In this document: positions 41,256 through 47,046 of the stretch, in pieces
How positions within the stretch are numbered: the first letter of the stretch is position 1
Layout: each line of letters starts with the position of its first letter
Source of the DNA: Haloparvum sedimenti
GTDB taxonomy: Archaea; Halobacteriota; Halobacteria; Halobacteriales; Haloferacaceae
Reading direction: 5' to 3'
Assembly (NCBI RefSeq): GCF_001462205.1
Contig: NZ_LKIR01000126.1
Location: 81,209 to 128,254 of the forward strand
DNA: 47,046 nucleotides
Notes under the pieces: generated by a model
What the model was told of the DNA's origin: nothing
What the model saw: only the letters and a program-made list of their open reading frames with translations
The model's database searches: none
Made by a program: the position numbers and the translations under genes

Positions 41256-41720
41256 ATGCCCGCGACATCCCAGCACAACGAGCAGGCAGCGACGACGCCC
41301 AACCCGTTCCCCGACATGGCCGCGCAGTACGGGGAGAACCCGGCACGGTTTCTGTCCCTCAGCCTCGAGCCCGACGGTGGCGATGGGTCCAGTGGGGAGT
41401 TGATCCTCGCGCGGATACGGGGGCTGGAGACCATCGAGATGTGTGGGTTTTGGCTCGGCGTGGAGCGCGCCCTCGCGAACAAACACGACCGCGAACCCCG
41501 GGCCCGGATCGAGAGGGCACTCCGTGATCGGAAGGCCGAGCTCGAAGCGCAGGGTGATGGCCTGTCGACCAGCGGCACCACGCCTGCGGAGCGCCGGGCC
41601 CGCGGAGAGCGGCTCCGCGAGGAGCAGCCCGACCGCGTGGAGTCGTGCGCCGTGCTGCTCGACAAGGATGGAGAGGAGCGTCCGTGGTCGAGCCAACAGG
41701 GGGCGCGAGTCCACGCATGA
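41256..41720 (+). CDS. Viral protein of unknown function after mcm
   Basis: 154 residues from the ATG at 41256, two bases after the mcm stop. The N-terminal 45 residues are polar; a conserved-looking stretch follows (GELILARIRGLETIEMCGFWLGVERALANKHDREPRARIERALRDRKAELEAQG), predicted helical. The last 50 are charged. No catalytic motif is visible. The 3' end overlaps the next gene by four bases. Confidence 0.7.
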   Translation: MPATSQHNEQAATTPNPFPDMAAQYGENPARFLSLSLEPDGGDGSSGELILARIRGLETIEMCGFWLGVERALANKHDREPRARIERALRDRKAELEAQGDGLSTSGTTPAERRARGERLREEQPDRVESCAVLLDKDGEERPWSSQQGARVHA

Positions 41721-41842
41721 GTGAGTCAACGAGCGTCTACTGCGGGTACTGCCACCGCAAGCTCGACCAGTTCGCCACCAGCGCACACGGGCGACGGTAC
41801 TGCCCCGAGTGTGGAGCGGTTCCCAAGGAGGATCAGCGATGA
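41717..41842 (+). CDS. 41-residue viral zinc-ribbon protein
   Basis: The chain contains CGYCHRK and CPECG, spaced about 19 residues, so a single zinc ribbon is nearly the whole protein. Its ATG overlaps the previous stop and its stop overlaps the next ATG by four bases each. It could bind nucleic acid or a protein partner; nothing more can be said. Confidence 0.72.
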   Translation: MSESTSVYCGYCHRKLDQFATSAHGRRYCPECGAVPKEDQR

Positions 41843-42267
41843 GCATCTTCGAGGACGTCTACGAGGTGTGGTACGAGGCCGGCACGCACCGCGACTACGT
41901 CACCGGTCCGTGTGTGGCCGACACGCTCCTGGAGGCGCTCCGCGAGGTCGATGCGACGACCGGCGCTGACGTGGACATCACGCAGGGAGACGTCGTCGTC
42001 ATCCTCGACCGGCAGTCGGCCGACGAGATCTCGGAGGCACTCGGCGACGACGTCCACGTCACGCTCAACGATCCGATCATCCCCCGAGAGCACGTGTACC
42101 TCGCCCCGCGTCGTATCGAGCAGGTCCTTCCCGGGATGACGCAGGTCCACACCGTCGAGAGTTCCTCGCGATGGGGGCTGGTGATGGATCCGTCCTGCGT
42201 GACCTACGACAACACGGTGGCCGACCCGGCCGGAGTCGTCGGGATCGAGTGGGTGATCGAGCAGTGA
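41839..42267 (+). CDS. Viral protein of unknown function
   Basis: 142 residues, acidic and soluble, starting MSIFEDVYEVWYEAGTHRD. An alpha/beta pattern is suggested by VADTLLEALREVDATTGADVDITQGDVVVILDRQ and ISEALGDDVHVTLND. The end has VTYDNTVADPAGVVGIEWVIEQ. I find no known motif. It overlaps both neighbours by four bases and so belongs to the early operon. Confidence 0.7.
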   Translation: MSIFEDVYEVWYEAGTHRDYVTGPCVADTLLEALREVDATTGADVDITQGDVVVILDRQSADEISEALGDDVHVTLNDPIIPREHVYLAPRRIEQVLPGMTQVHTVESSSRWGLVMDPSCVTYDNTVADPAGVVGIEWVIEQ

Positions 42268-42566
42268 GCGACGCCGACTCCCTGGCGCTCGCGACCGCCC
42301 CCGAGGACGTCCGCGATCGGCTCGACGATCTCCCGCTGTCGTGTCGACTCGTCTACCTGACACTGATGACCGCGGAAGCGCCCCTGAGTGCGCCCGAGCT
42401 CTCAGAGGCCACGGTCTCGGCCTCGTCGACGGTCCGGCACGCGCTTCAGGACCTCGCCGATGCAGATCTCGTCGAGCGGCGGCCCGGGTTCGGCTCTGGC
42501 TCGCCAAACGTCTGGACGATCGCCCGAGACGAGCGCCAAAATGGACCGAAAAACGCCGATTTATAG
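42264..42566 (+). CDS. Winged-helix transcriptional regulator (viral)
   Basis: 100 residues from a GTG at 42264 that overlaps the previous stop. The fold is a MarR/ArsR-like winged helix: LPLSCRLVYLTLMTAEAPLSAPELSEATVSASSTVRHALQDLADADLVERRPGFGSGSPNVWTI contains the recognition helix (SASSTVRHALQDL) and wing. It may regulate the virus, for example at the dyad near 38160. The last residues run into an A/T-rich stretch with TTTATAGG that could be a promoter for the following short gene. Confidence 0.82.
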   Translation: MSDADSLALATAPEDVRDRLDDLPLSCRLVYLTLMTAEAPLSAPELSEATVSASSTVRHALQDLADADLVERRPGFGSGSPNVWTIARDERQNGPKNADL

Positions 42567-42568
42567 GT

Positions 42569-42670
42569 ATGGGTAAGCAAGACACGATAACCTCTCAGAC
42601 GGTCGTGACCACCCGAGAGTGGGGCCGTGGGGGAGACTGCGCCGGGAGCGCCCGGGAGGTGCTTTTCTGA
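42569..42670 (+). CDS. 33-residue orphan frame between viral genes
   Basis: The ATG at 42569 comes two bases after the regulator stop and the frame ends two bases before the next ATG. The peptide MGKQDTITSQTVVTTREWG continues for 14 residues. It fits the tight spacing of the operon, but the short length and plain composition leave its reality open. TTTATAGG at 42560-42567 overlaps the regulator stop, so it could equally be a leader region. Confidence 0.4.
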   Translation: MGKQDTITSQTVVTTREWGRGGDCAGSAREVLF

Positions 42671-42672
42671 CC

Positions 42673-43212
42673 ATGATCGACTTCCAAGAGGACGTGCTCA
42701 ACGACGGGCACGTCTGCAACAACTGCATGGGTCGGCTCCGTCGACGTGCGTCCCGTCCGGTCCGGTACCGGAACGCGGATGTCGACGAGAAGCAGAACCG
42801 CGTGCAGGAAGAGGGCGTGTTCATCGCCAGCTACAGCGAGCGGCTGCGCTGGCGGACCACCGTCGACGACGTTCCTGACGTCCCCGTCCGCGACCAACAC
42901 CAGACGTTCTGTGAGTGTGGGTCGCCGGACGCGTTCACGCGCATCTGGGACGATGCTGATGTCGATGCAGCTCGGCTCCGAGATCTCGTCGTCAACCTCT
43001 ACGACACGCTCGTCGCGAAGGGTTACACAGTCGACGCCCGGCAGCTCGCACGTGGTGCCGATGAGATCTACCACCAACTCCCGCCTGCGTCTGCTGCCGG
43101 CCGCGGTATCGGCCCTGCTCGCGAGGACACCCCTACCACCATCAACGAGGTCCTCGCCGGTGCCGCTGATGCGGGCGTCCTCGAGGCACCGTCGACGGAG
43201 GCTCCCGCATGA
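42673..43212 (+). CDS. Viral protein with two Cys pairs
   Basis: 179 residues. CNNCMGRLRRR near residue 15 and CECGSPDAF near 79 give two Cys pairs, enough for one zinc finger with a long insert. The first part is basic (LRRRASRPVRYRN); the second half contains a helical segment (AARLRDLVVNLYDTLVAKGYTVDARQLARGADEIYHQL) and an Ala/Pro-rich end. Nucleic-acid binding is possible. The stop overlaps the next ATG by four bases. Confidence 0.75.
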   Translation: MIDFQEDVLNDGHVCNNCMGRLRRRASRPVRYRNADVDEKQNRVQEEGVFIASYSERLRWRTTVDDVPDVPVRDQHQTFCECGSPDAFTRIWDDADVDAARLRDLVVNLYDTLVAKGYTVDARQLARGADEIYHQLPPASAAGRGIGPAREDTPTTINEVLAGAADAGVLEAPSTEAPA

Positions 43213-43406
43213 GCGCCCGCCATCCGAGTGTCGACGACCCCGTCCGCGTGGAGACACCCCGCGGGGAGCCGACGGTCGCGACCGTGGTCGAGCGCGAGCC
43301 CGCCGGCGACGTCGGCACCGGGCCGGAGGATCTCCTCACGGTCGAGCTCGACGGCGTCACTTGGCGGGTCACCGGGAGCGAGGTCGACCCGCTCGACGAG
43401 GACTGA
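43209..43406 (+). CDS. 65-residue small beta-rich viral protein
   Basis: The chain reads as a small SH3- or KOW-like barrel: DDPVRVETPRGEPTVATVVER, then ELDGVTWRVTGSEVDPLDED. It overlaps the previous gene by four bases. It is the last gene of the early block, before a 379-base gap. The function is unknown. Confidence 0.65.
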   Translation: MSARHPSVDDPVRVETPRGEPTVATVVEREPAGDVGTGPEDLLTVELDGVTWRVTGSEVDPLDED

Positions 43407-43785
43407 TCGACTGCGTTGCGGACCGTCGGGTGCCGGGCCCAGACGCGGTTCGACTCCGCGCGACGGCATCTCCCCAGCGGACAGGAGGCGACGTGTTGTC
43501 GCCGAGGCCAGGTCACGCCACTGTCCCGGGGAGGCGCACAGCCACACGGGCGGCCGGCAGTCTCGCCACCGTGAGCACCGTGCGAGGGAGACGCTACACG
43601 TCGTTCCAACTCCGCTTCTTCAGAGCTTCGAGCAAACCCACAAGTCCGGCCGCTTTGCCGCGCCTCAGGTGAGGTGACGGGAGCCGATATCGGGCTCGGG
43701 ACAACCGAGCTACGCGGCTACCCCGTCCCCGGTTCGATACCGGGCGCGGCCGTCGATCACTAGCCAACCAACATCAGGACCATGA
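43407..43785. other. Gene-free viral stretch with two tRNA T-arm-like structures
   Basis: No gene is supported on either strand. Two places look like the 3' part of a tRNA. The first is CGCGG-TTCGACT-CCGCG at 43444-43460, directly followed by CGACGG, which pairs with CCGTCG at 43423-43428. The second is CCCGG-TTCGATA-CCGGG at 43728-43744, followed by CGCGGC, which can pair with GCCGCG at 43657-43662. Neither yields a D arm or a U33-containing anticodon loop. A hairpin GAGCC...GGCTC lies at 43681-43697. The region separates the early from the packaging genes and should hold the promoter of the latter. Confidence 0.55.
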
Positions 43786-43998
43786 ATGACCTCTCGAAAC
43801 CGAGTCAAAGCAATCGGCGGTCTCGCGGCGCTGCTCGTCTTCCTCGGGCTCGTCGTACTCGACACCGTCGACCCGAACATCACGCTGAGCATCGAGGACA
43901 AGATCGTTCTCCTGAGCCTCATCGCAAGCCTGCTCGGGCTGGAGCGGCTCATGGAGTCACTCCCCAGCCTGTCGTGGGAGACCCAGGACGATGAGTAA
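43786..43998 (+). CDS. 70-residue viral membrane protein
   Basis: Two hydrophobic segments are present, about residues 9-26 and 38-57, with a positively charged start (MTSRNRVKAIGG) and an acidic end. An ATG four bases earlier (43782) is in another frame and gives an Arg-rich shadow. It overlaps the next membrane gene by eight bases. Position before the terminase genes and its size would fit a holin-like or virion membrane protein, but this is only a guess. Confidence 0.72.
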   Translation: MTSRNRVKAIGGLAALLVFLGLVVLDTVDPNITLSIEDKIVLLSLIASLLGLERLMESLPSLSWETQDDE

Positions 43999-44305
43999 CC
44001 TCGTCAACACACTCGGGCTGATCGCGGGCTCGGTCTGGGTGTGCGCCGCGATCTGGTACGAGCTCATCTACGCCAAGCAAGCCCACCCGCACTTCGTGCT
44101 GGGGTCGTTCCTCCTCGGTTCGGGGATCATCATGGGCTCGGCCGCACTCGCGCTGACGTCGCCGACGCTCATCGAGACATTCGCGATCGTGAGCAACCTC
44201 GTGTTCCTGGTGCTCGGCATCGGCACTTGGTACTACATCGCCTTCGTCGAGGAGCCGCCGACCGCGGACGACCTCACGGAGCGTTCCCACGAGCACCGCC
44301 CGTGA
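43991..44305 (+). CDS. 104-residue viral membrane protein
   Basis: Three transmembrane helices: about residues 5-27 (TLGLIAGSVWVCAAIWYELIY), 35-57 and 63-86. The C-terminus is soluble and charged (EEPPTADDLTERSHEHRP). It is coupled to the previous membrane gene by overlap, so they probably act together. No family is recognised. Confidence 0.75.
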   Translation: MSNLVNTLGLIAGSVWVCAAIWYELIYAKQAHPHFVLGSFLLGSGIIMGSAALALTSPTLIETFAIVSNLVFLVLGIGTWYYIAFVEEPPTADDLTERSHEHRP

Positions 44306-44317
44306 CACTCCGGATCC

Positions 44318-44521
44318 ATGTCCTACGATTACGAGTGTGACGTCCAGATCGAGGGCGTCTGTGAGCGCGGCGGCGATGTCCCGGCGATCGCTGGCCAGTT
44401 CCGCGAGGCCACGTGGCTTACCGACGAGTTCGGCGGCCTGATGCAGGACGCCGGCTACGAGCTCCACGACGCCGTCACCATCTGCCCCAGTTGCGCGGTC
44501 GATCTTCTCACGAACTACTGA
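44318..44521 (+). CDS. 67-residue Cys-containing viral protein
   Basis: Four Cys (two in CDVQIEGVCERGG near residues 7-15, two in CPSCAVDLL near 56-59) could form a zinc ribbon. The sequence between is helical (AIAGQFREATWLTDEFGGLMQDAG). The stop shares one base with the HNH gene start (TGATG). The function is unknown. Confidence 0.7.
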   Translation: MSYDYECDVQIEGVCERGGDVPAIAGQFREATWLTDEFGGLMQDAGYELHDAVTICPSCAVDLLTNY

Positions 44522-44820
44522 TGGCCCGCTCCAACGCGACCGATGTTCGGGAGGGTGCCCGGGAGCTCTTCTGGCACCTTCACGACGCTGGTCGCTATCG
44601 ATGCCCCGGGTGTGGTCGGTCGCGAGACGAGACGCTCGCGATGCACGTCCACCACCGCGACGGGAACCCGACGAACAACAACCGTCACAACCTCGTTGCC
44701 CTGTGCAACCAGTGCCACCTCGGTGGTCAACACGGGCTCAACGTCGACGCCCCGACGGTCAGCCCTCCGAGCGGCCGGACGTCGCGACCGACGGGGTCTG
44801 TCTCCCGTCCGGGGCCCTGA
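44521..44820 (+). CDS. HNH endonuclease near the terminase genes
   Basis: 99 residues. The HNH core is clear: CPGCGRSRDETLAMHVHHRDGNPTNNNRHNLVALCNQCH, with two CxxC pairs for structural zinc, HHRDGN with the catalytic His, and N-x8-H spacing. The tail is Pro/Ser/Arg-rich. HNH proteins encoded beside terminase take part in DNA packaging in some tailed phages (HK97-type), which is the best guess here; a homing role is possible. Confidence 0.9.
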   Translation: MARSNATDVREGARELFWHLHDAGRYRCPGCGRSRDETLAMHVHHRDGNPTNNNRHNLVALCNQCHLGGQHGLNVDAPTVSPPSGRTSRPTGSVSRPGP

Positions 44821-44827
44821 ACCACTC

Positions 44828-44860
44828 ATGACGGATCACCTTTTGCGGAACCACTCATGA
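44828..44860 (+). CDS. 10-codon leader frame overlapping the small terminase start
   Basis: The frame MTDHLLRNHS starts at 44828 and its TGA overlaps the ATG of the small terminase at 44857. The 14-base sequence around its start, GAACCACTCATGAC (44819-44832), is repeated exactly at the true start (44848-44861). It may be a duplicated start used for coupling, or chance. Confidence 0.35.
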   Translation: MTDHLLRNHS

Positions 44861-45429
44861 CAGACGACGAATTCGAGATCTCCGATGAACCCCCACGCGA
44901 CGACGGGGGGCACCCAATCCACCCAGAGCGGGGGCACCGGATCTGTGGTGCGACGAAATCAGACCGGTCGACGCCGGCGCCGCACGGTCGGTCTCGTGAC
45001 GACGTCAACTACTGCCTCCAGGCCGCGGGCTGGGGCGTTGATCGTGAGGTCGGCCCGTGTAAGAACCACCCCGTAGAAGGCGAGCAGTGGGGCGAGTCGA
45101 ACCCGAACCACAGCCACGGGGGCTACTCCAACCTCAAGGAGTTCGACGACTACATGATGAAGCCGGCGCCGGACGAGCACCGAGAGGTGCTGGAGTCAGT
45201 CGACTTCGACGAGTACGGCCAGCAGTTCGCGGAGACGATGGTCCGCCGTCTGACCCACGAGTTCCGGATCACCGGCGACCCGAGGAAGGCAGCCGAGGCC
45301 CGGCAGTGGGCGTCGGAGTTCGGGCTGATCGAGGCGGCGCCGGACAAGCTCGAGGTCGAGACGGATCTCGGGCTCACGCCGGCAGAGAAAGAGCAGCTCG
45401 ACCAGGCATTCGACGAGGACCCACAATGA
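44857..45429 (+). CDS. terS: Probable terminase small subunit
   Basis: 190 residues directly before and overlapping the large terminase by four bases. The N-terminal part has Cys and His residues (GHRICGATKSD, NYCLQAAGWG, PCKNHPVEGEQWGESNPNHSHGGYSNLKEFDDYMM), reminiscent of small viral packaging proteins; the C-terminal half is helical (FAETMVRRLTHEFRITGDPRKAAEARQWASEFGLIE) and ends acidic. The sequence itself has no unique mark; the call rests mostly on position. The role would be recognition of viral DNA for packaging. Confidence 0.72.
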   Translation: MTDDEFEISDEPPRDDGGHPIHPERGHRICGATKSDRSTPAPHGRSRDDVNYCLQAAGWGVDREVGPCKNHPVEGEQWGESNPNHSHGGYSNLKEFDDYMMKPAPDEHREVLESVDFDEYGQQFAETMVRRLTHEFRITGDPRKAAEARQWASEFGLIEAAPDKLEVETDLGLTPAEKEQLDQAFDEDPQ

Positions 45430-47000
45430 GCCAGACTGCTTCCTCCGATGACGTCGCTTCGCCGGCGATGAACGTCCACGAGATCGCGGAGCGGAACCCG
45501 CTCGCGCACCCGGCGATCACGTCGATCCGGTTGTTCGACTTTTCGACGGCGCCGGGAACGCACCTGAAAGAGCTGTACAACACGCTCTGGAAGGCCGTTG
45601 ACGAGAACTACCCGCACGCGCCCACACGGGTCGCTCGTTTGCTTCCCCGCGGCCACGGGAAGACTGAGTCCGCGGGCGTCGTCTTTCCGACCTGGGCGAT
45701 TCTCTCGCACCCAGACATCCGTGTCGCAGTCATTTCGAAGACGAAAGGGCTGGCTGCCGAACGAACCGAGAAGGTGGTCGAGTACGTCGAGCGGAACGCC
45801 CCGCTGTTCGGGGTCGACATCGCGAAGGCGTCCGACCAGGAGCTGACGACCGAGGCGAACGACCACAAGGAGGCGACGATCTCGCCGTACGGCCTCGAGT
45901 CCCAGCTAACGGGGAAGCATTTTGACGTTATCGTCTACGACGACATCGCCGACTGGGAGAACCAGCGGACGTCCACCCAGCGACGGAACGTCCGCCACTA
46001 CTTCGGCGACTACGTCGACAACCTGCCGACGAACGACTCGATCCTTCCAAACGGCCCCGTTCAGGTCGCCATCGGGACGCGCAAGCATCCCGAGGACATC
46101 TACGAGACGGACATCCTTGACGATCCGCGGTGGGACGTCGGCGTGTACACCGCGATCGACGAGGCCGACTGGTCGGTGGTCGAGGCACGCGACTGGCAGG
46201 TCCGCGGTCAGGACGGCGAGCTCTACGACTCGGTCGGCGACCTCCCCCCGGACGTCGCCATCGCGAACAACGGCGTCATCCCGAACCGCGACGTCGGCGT
46301 CCTCTGGCCGGAGCTGCAGCCGCCCGAGGCGCTGCTGTACGACATCGTCGGCGGGTCGAACTCCACGGCCATCTGGCGCCGGGAGAACCAACAGGACCCG
46401 AACGCGCTCGCCGGCGAGGTGTTCAAAAGCGATTGGCTGGTCTACGTCGACGAGCTCCCGAAGTCCCGGACTGCCTACGAGTGGTACGCCGGGCTTGACG
46501 TCGGGCTCGTGGACGATCCTCAACAGGCGGTCGAGGGTGACTCGGACTACTCAGCGCTTGCGGTCCTGCCGTGGGACCCGGCCGCCGAGATCGGCTACGT
46601 CTACAGGCTCGTTCGCGACCGCGGCATGTCGGTGAAGTCGACCGCGGACTGGGCCGTACGGAACCTGCCGGACGAGGTAACCATCGAGAAGCTCCTTGTC
46701 GAGCAGAACGCGAACCGCGGAGTCGCCCAGCGCCTTCGCGATGACTCGGACGTCAACGCGGAGGGGACGACATCGTCAGGGGGCAAGGAGGCGCGGATCC
46801 ACGATCTCGCCGGCGACTTCGAAGCGGGCGACCTCCGGATCGTCGGCAGCCCGACCGACGACACCTGGTCGTCGTTCGAGCAGCAGGAGTGGCTGCAGTT
46901 TCCCACCGCTGCTCACGACGACCGGCTCGACGCGATGGAGATCGCCCGGCGAAACGTGTTCGAGGAGGATGATGGCAACAGCGGTTCGGGGACCTGGTGA
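45426..47000 (+). CDS. terL: Terminase large subunit (packaging ATPase-nuclease)
   Basis: 524 residues. The ATPase half has a Walker A variant LPRGHGKTES (73-82), Walker B DVIVYDDIAD (167-176) and the coupling motif VAIGTRKHPED. The nuclease half starts near residue 354 with YAGLDVGLVDD, continues through DSDYSALAVL and ends with HDDRLDAMEIA, giving the Asp triad of the RNase-H-like fold. It packages viral DNA into the procapsid. The start ATG at 45426 overlaps the previous gene; the longer frame from 45087 is a shadow. This gene shows that the element is a tailed virus and not a plasmid. Confidence 0.95.
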   Translation: MSQTASSDDVASPAMNVHEIAERNPLAHPAITSIRLFDFSTAPGTHLKELYNTLWKAVDENYPHAPTRVARLLPRGHGKTESAGVVFPTWAILSHPDIRVAVISKTKGLAAERTEKVVEYVERNAPLFGVDIAKASDQELTTEANDHKEATISPYGLESQLTGKHFDVIVYDDIADWENQRTSTQRRNVRHYFGDYVDNLPTNDSILPNGPVQVAIGTRKHPEDIYETDILDDPRWDVGVYTAIDEADWSVVEARDWQVRGQDGELYDSVGDLPPDVAIANNGVIPNRDVGVLWPELQPPEALLYDIVGGSNSTAIWRRENQQDPNALAGEVFKSDWLVYVDELPKSRTAYEWYAGLDVGLVDDPQQAVEGDSDYSALAVLPWDPAAEIGYVYRLVRDRGMSVKSTADWAVRNLPDEVTIEKLLVEQNANRGVAQRLRDDSDVNAEGTTSSGGKEARIHDLAGDFEAGDLRIVGSPTDDTWSSFEQQEWLQFPTAAHDDRLDAMEIARRNVFEEDDGNSGSGTW

Positions 47001-47005
47001 TCACC

Positions 47006-47046
47006 ATGACTGACGACACATCTACGGCAGACGAGGGCGTCGAGGA
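47006..47046 (+). CDS. Start of the next viral gene, probably portal protein (truncated by window)
   Basis: Only 13 full codons are visible: MTDDTSTADEGVE. The ATG lies five bases after the terL stop. In tailed viruses the gene after terL usually encodes the portal protein, but the residues seen carry no proof of this. Confidence 0.45.
   Translation, partial: MTDDTSTADEGVE

Larger units (their letters stand above)
38137..47046. mobile_element. Left part of a tailed-virus (Caudoviricetes-type) provirus inserted at tRNA-Met
   Basis: From the base after the tRNA to the window end all genes run on the plus strand, overlap by 1-8 bases and are small. They include an MCM helicase, HNH nuclease, and small and large terminase, a virus-type set. 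The codon use is less G+C-saturated than in the chromosome. The tRNA 3' half would be the left attachment site. No integrase or repeated tRNA end is found within the window, so the element extends beyond 47046 and the attachment site is inferred. Because no capsid gene is visible yet, a plasmid-virus hybrid is not formally excluded. Confidence 0.87.

Noticed and set aside
42569-42670. Truncated transposon-associated or AbrB-like protein
   Set aside because: The stretch TTREWGRGGDC recalls such small proteins only loosely; the match is too short to support a family name.
43648-43752. A complete tRNA gene ending in the CCCGG-TTCGATA-CCGGG arm
   Set aside because: Six acceptor pairs can be found with 43648-43653, but the D arm does not form and the only anticodon-like loop (GATATCG) lacks U at position 33. 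Only the T-arm resemblance is kept.
38137-47046. Second copy of the tRNA-Met 3' end (right attachment site)
   Set aside because: I looked for GGTTCGGAGCCCGCCCCGG in the viral part and found no match, so the element is taken to run beyond the window.

Overview
The window looks like a haloarchaeal chromosome segment with the left part of a tailed-virus provirus at its right end. The evidence is strong third-position G+C bias, acidic proteins, TATA-type promoters placed so that many transcripts would be leaderless, and archaeal genes such as RFC large subunit, HMG-CoA reductase, a SAMP/MoaD protein and an intron-bearing elongator tRNA-Met. A Halorubrum-like host is plausible but not proven.

Bases 1-37980 are chromosomal. 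The order is: end of a tungsten aldehyde:ferredoxin oxidoreductase; small membrane proteins; an Ntn asparaginase; a DUF457 membrane protein; isocitrate dehydrogenase; an iron-boxed TAT-lipoprotein binding protein with a flavoprotein; a cupin; a ZIP transporter; HMG-CoA reductase; an amidohydrolase; a second (type I/II) asparaginase; RFC large subunit; a zinc alcohol dehydrogenase; SurE; AzlC/AzlD; a SAMP/MoaD protein; a phosphate-control block (AbrB-PhoU, PstB, PhoU) that lacks pstS/C/A; a DgcN/DgcA-like pair; PspA; a His-rich MoaB; an MDR oxidoreductase; an alpha/beta hydrolase; a VTT-domain membrane protein; and several haloarchaeal proteins of unknown function. Three gene-free islands (745-1163, 7778-8460, 20307-20715) share short G+C-rich repeat words and runs of hairpins.

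At 37981-38136 lies tRNA-Met(CAT) with an 82-nt intron. Directly after its 3' end the gene style changes to tightly overlapping small genes on the plus strand: a Zn-knuckle protein, a coiled-coil protein, a full-length MCM helicase, Zn-ribbon and winged-helix proteins, two small membrane proteins, an HNH protein, small and large terminase subunits and the first codons of a further gene, probably portal. I read this as a provirus inserted in the tRNA gene. No integrase or second attachment site is in the window, so its right end lies outside.

The most unusual signals are in the provirus. A dyad overlaps the first TATA box after the tRNA. Two 16-bp inverted copies of a near-palindrome are spaced exactly 200 bp apart around the intergenic region before mcm, a candidate origin or operator. 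A 379-bp gene-free stretch between the early and packaging genes carries two tRNA T-arm look-alikes. On the chromosome the apparent loss of pstSCA behind an intact leaderless promoter, a SAMP protein with residues beyond its Gly-Gly, and the iron-box pair are worth checking.
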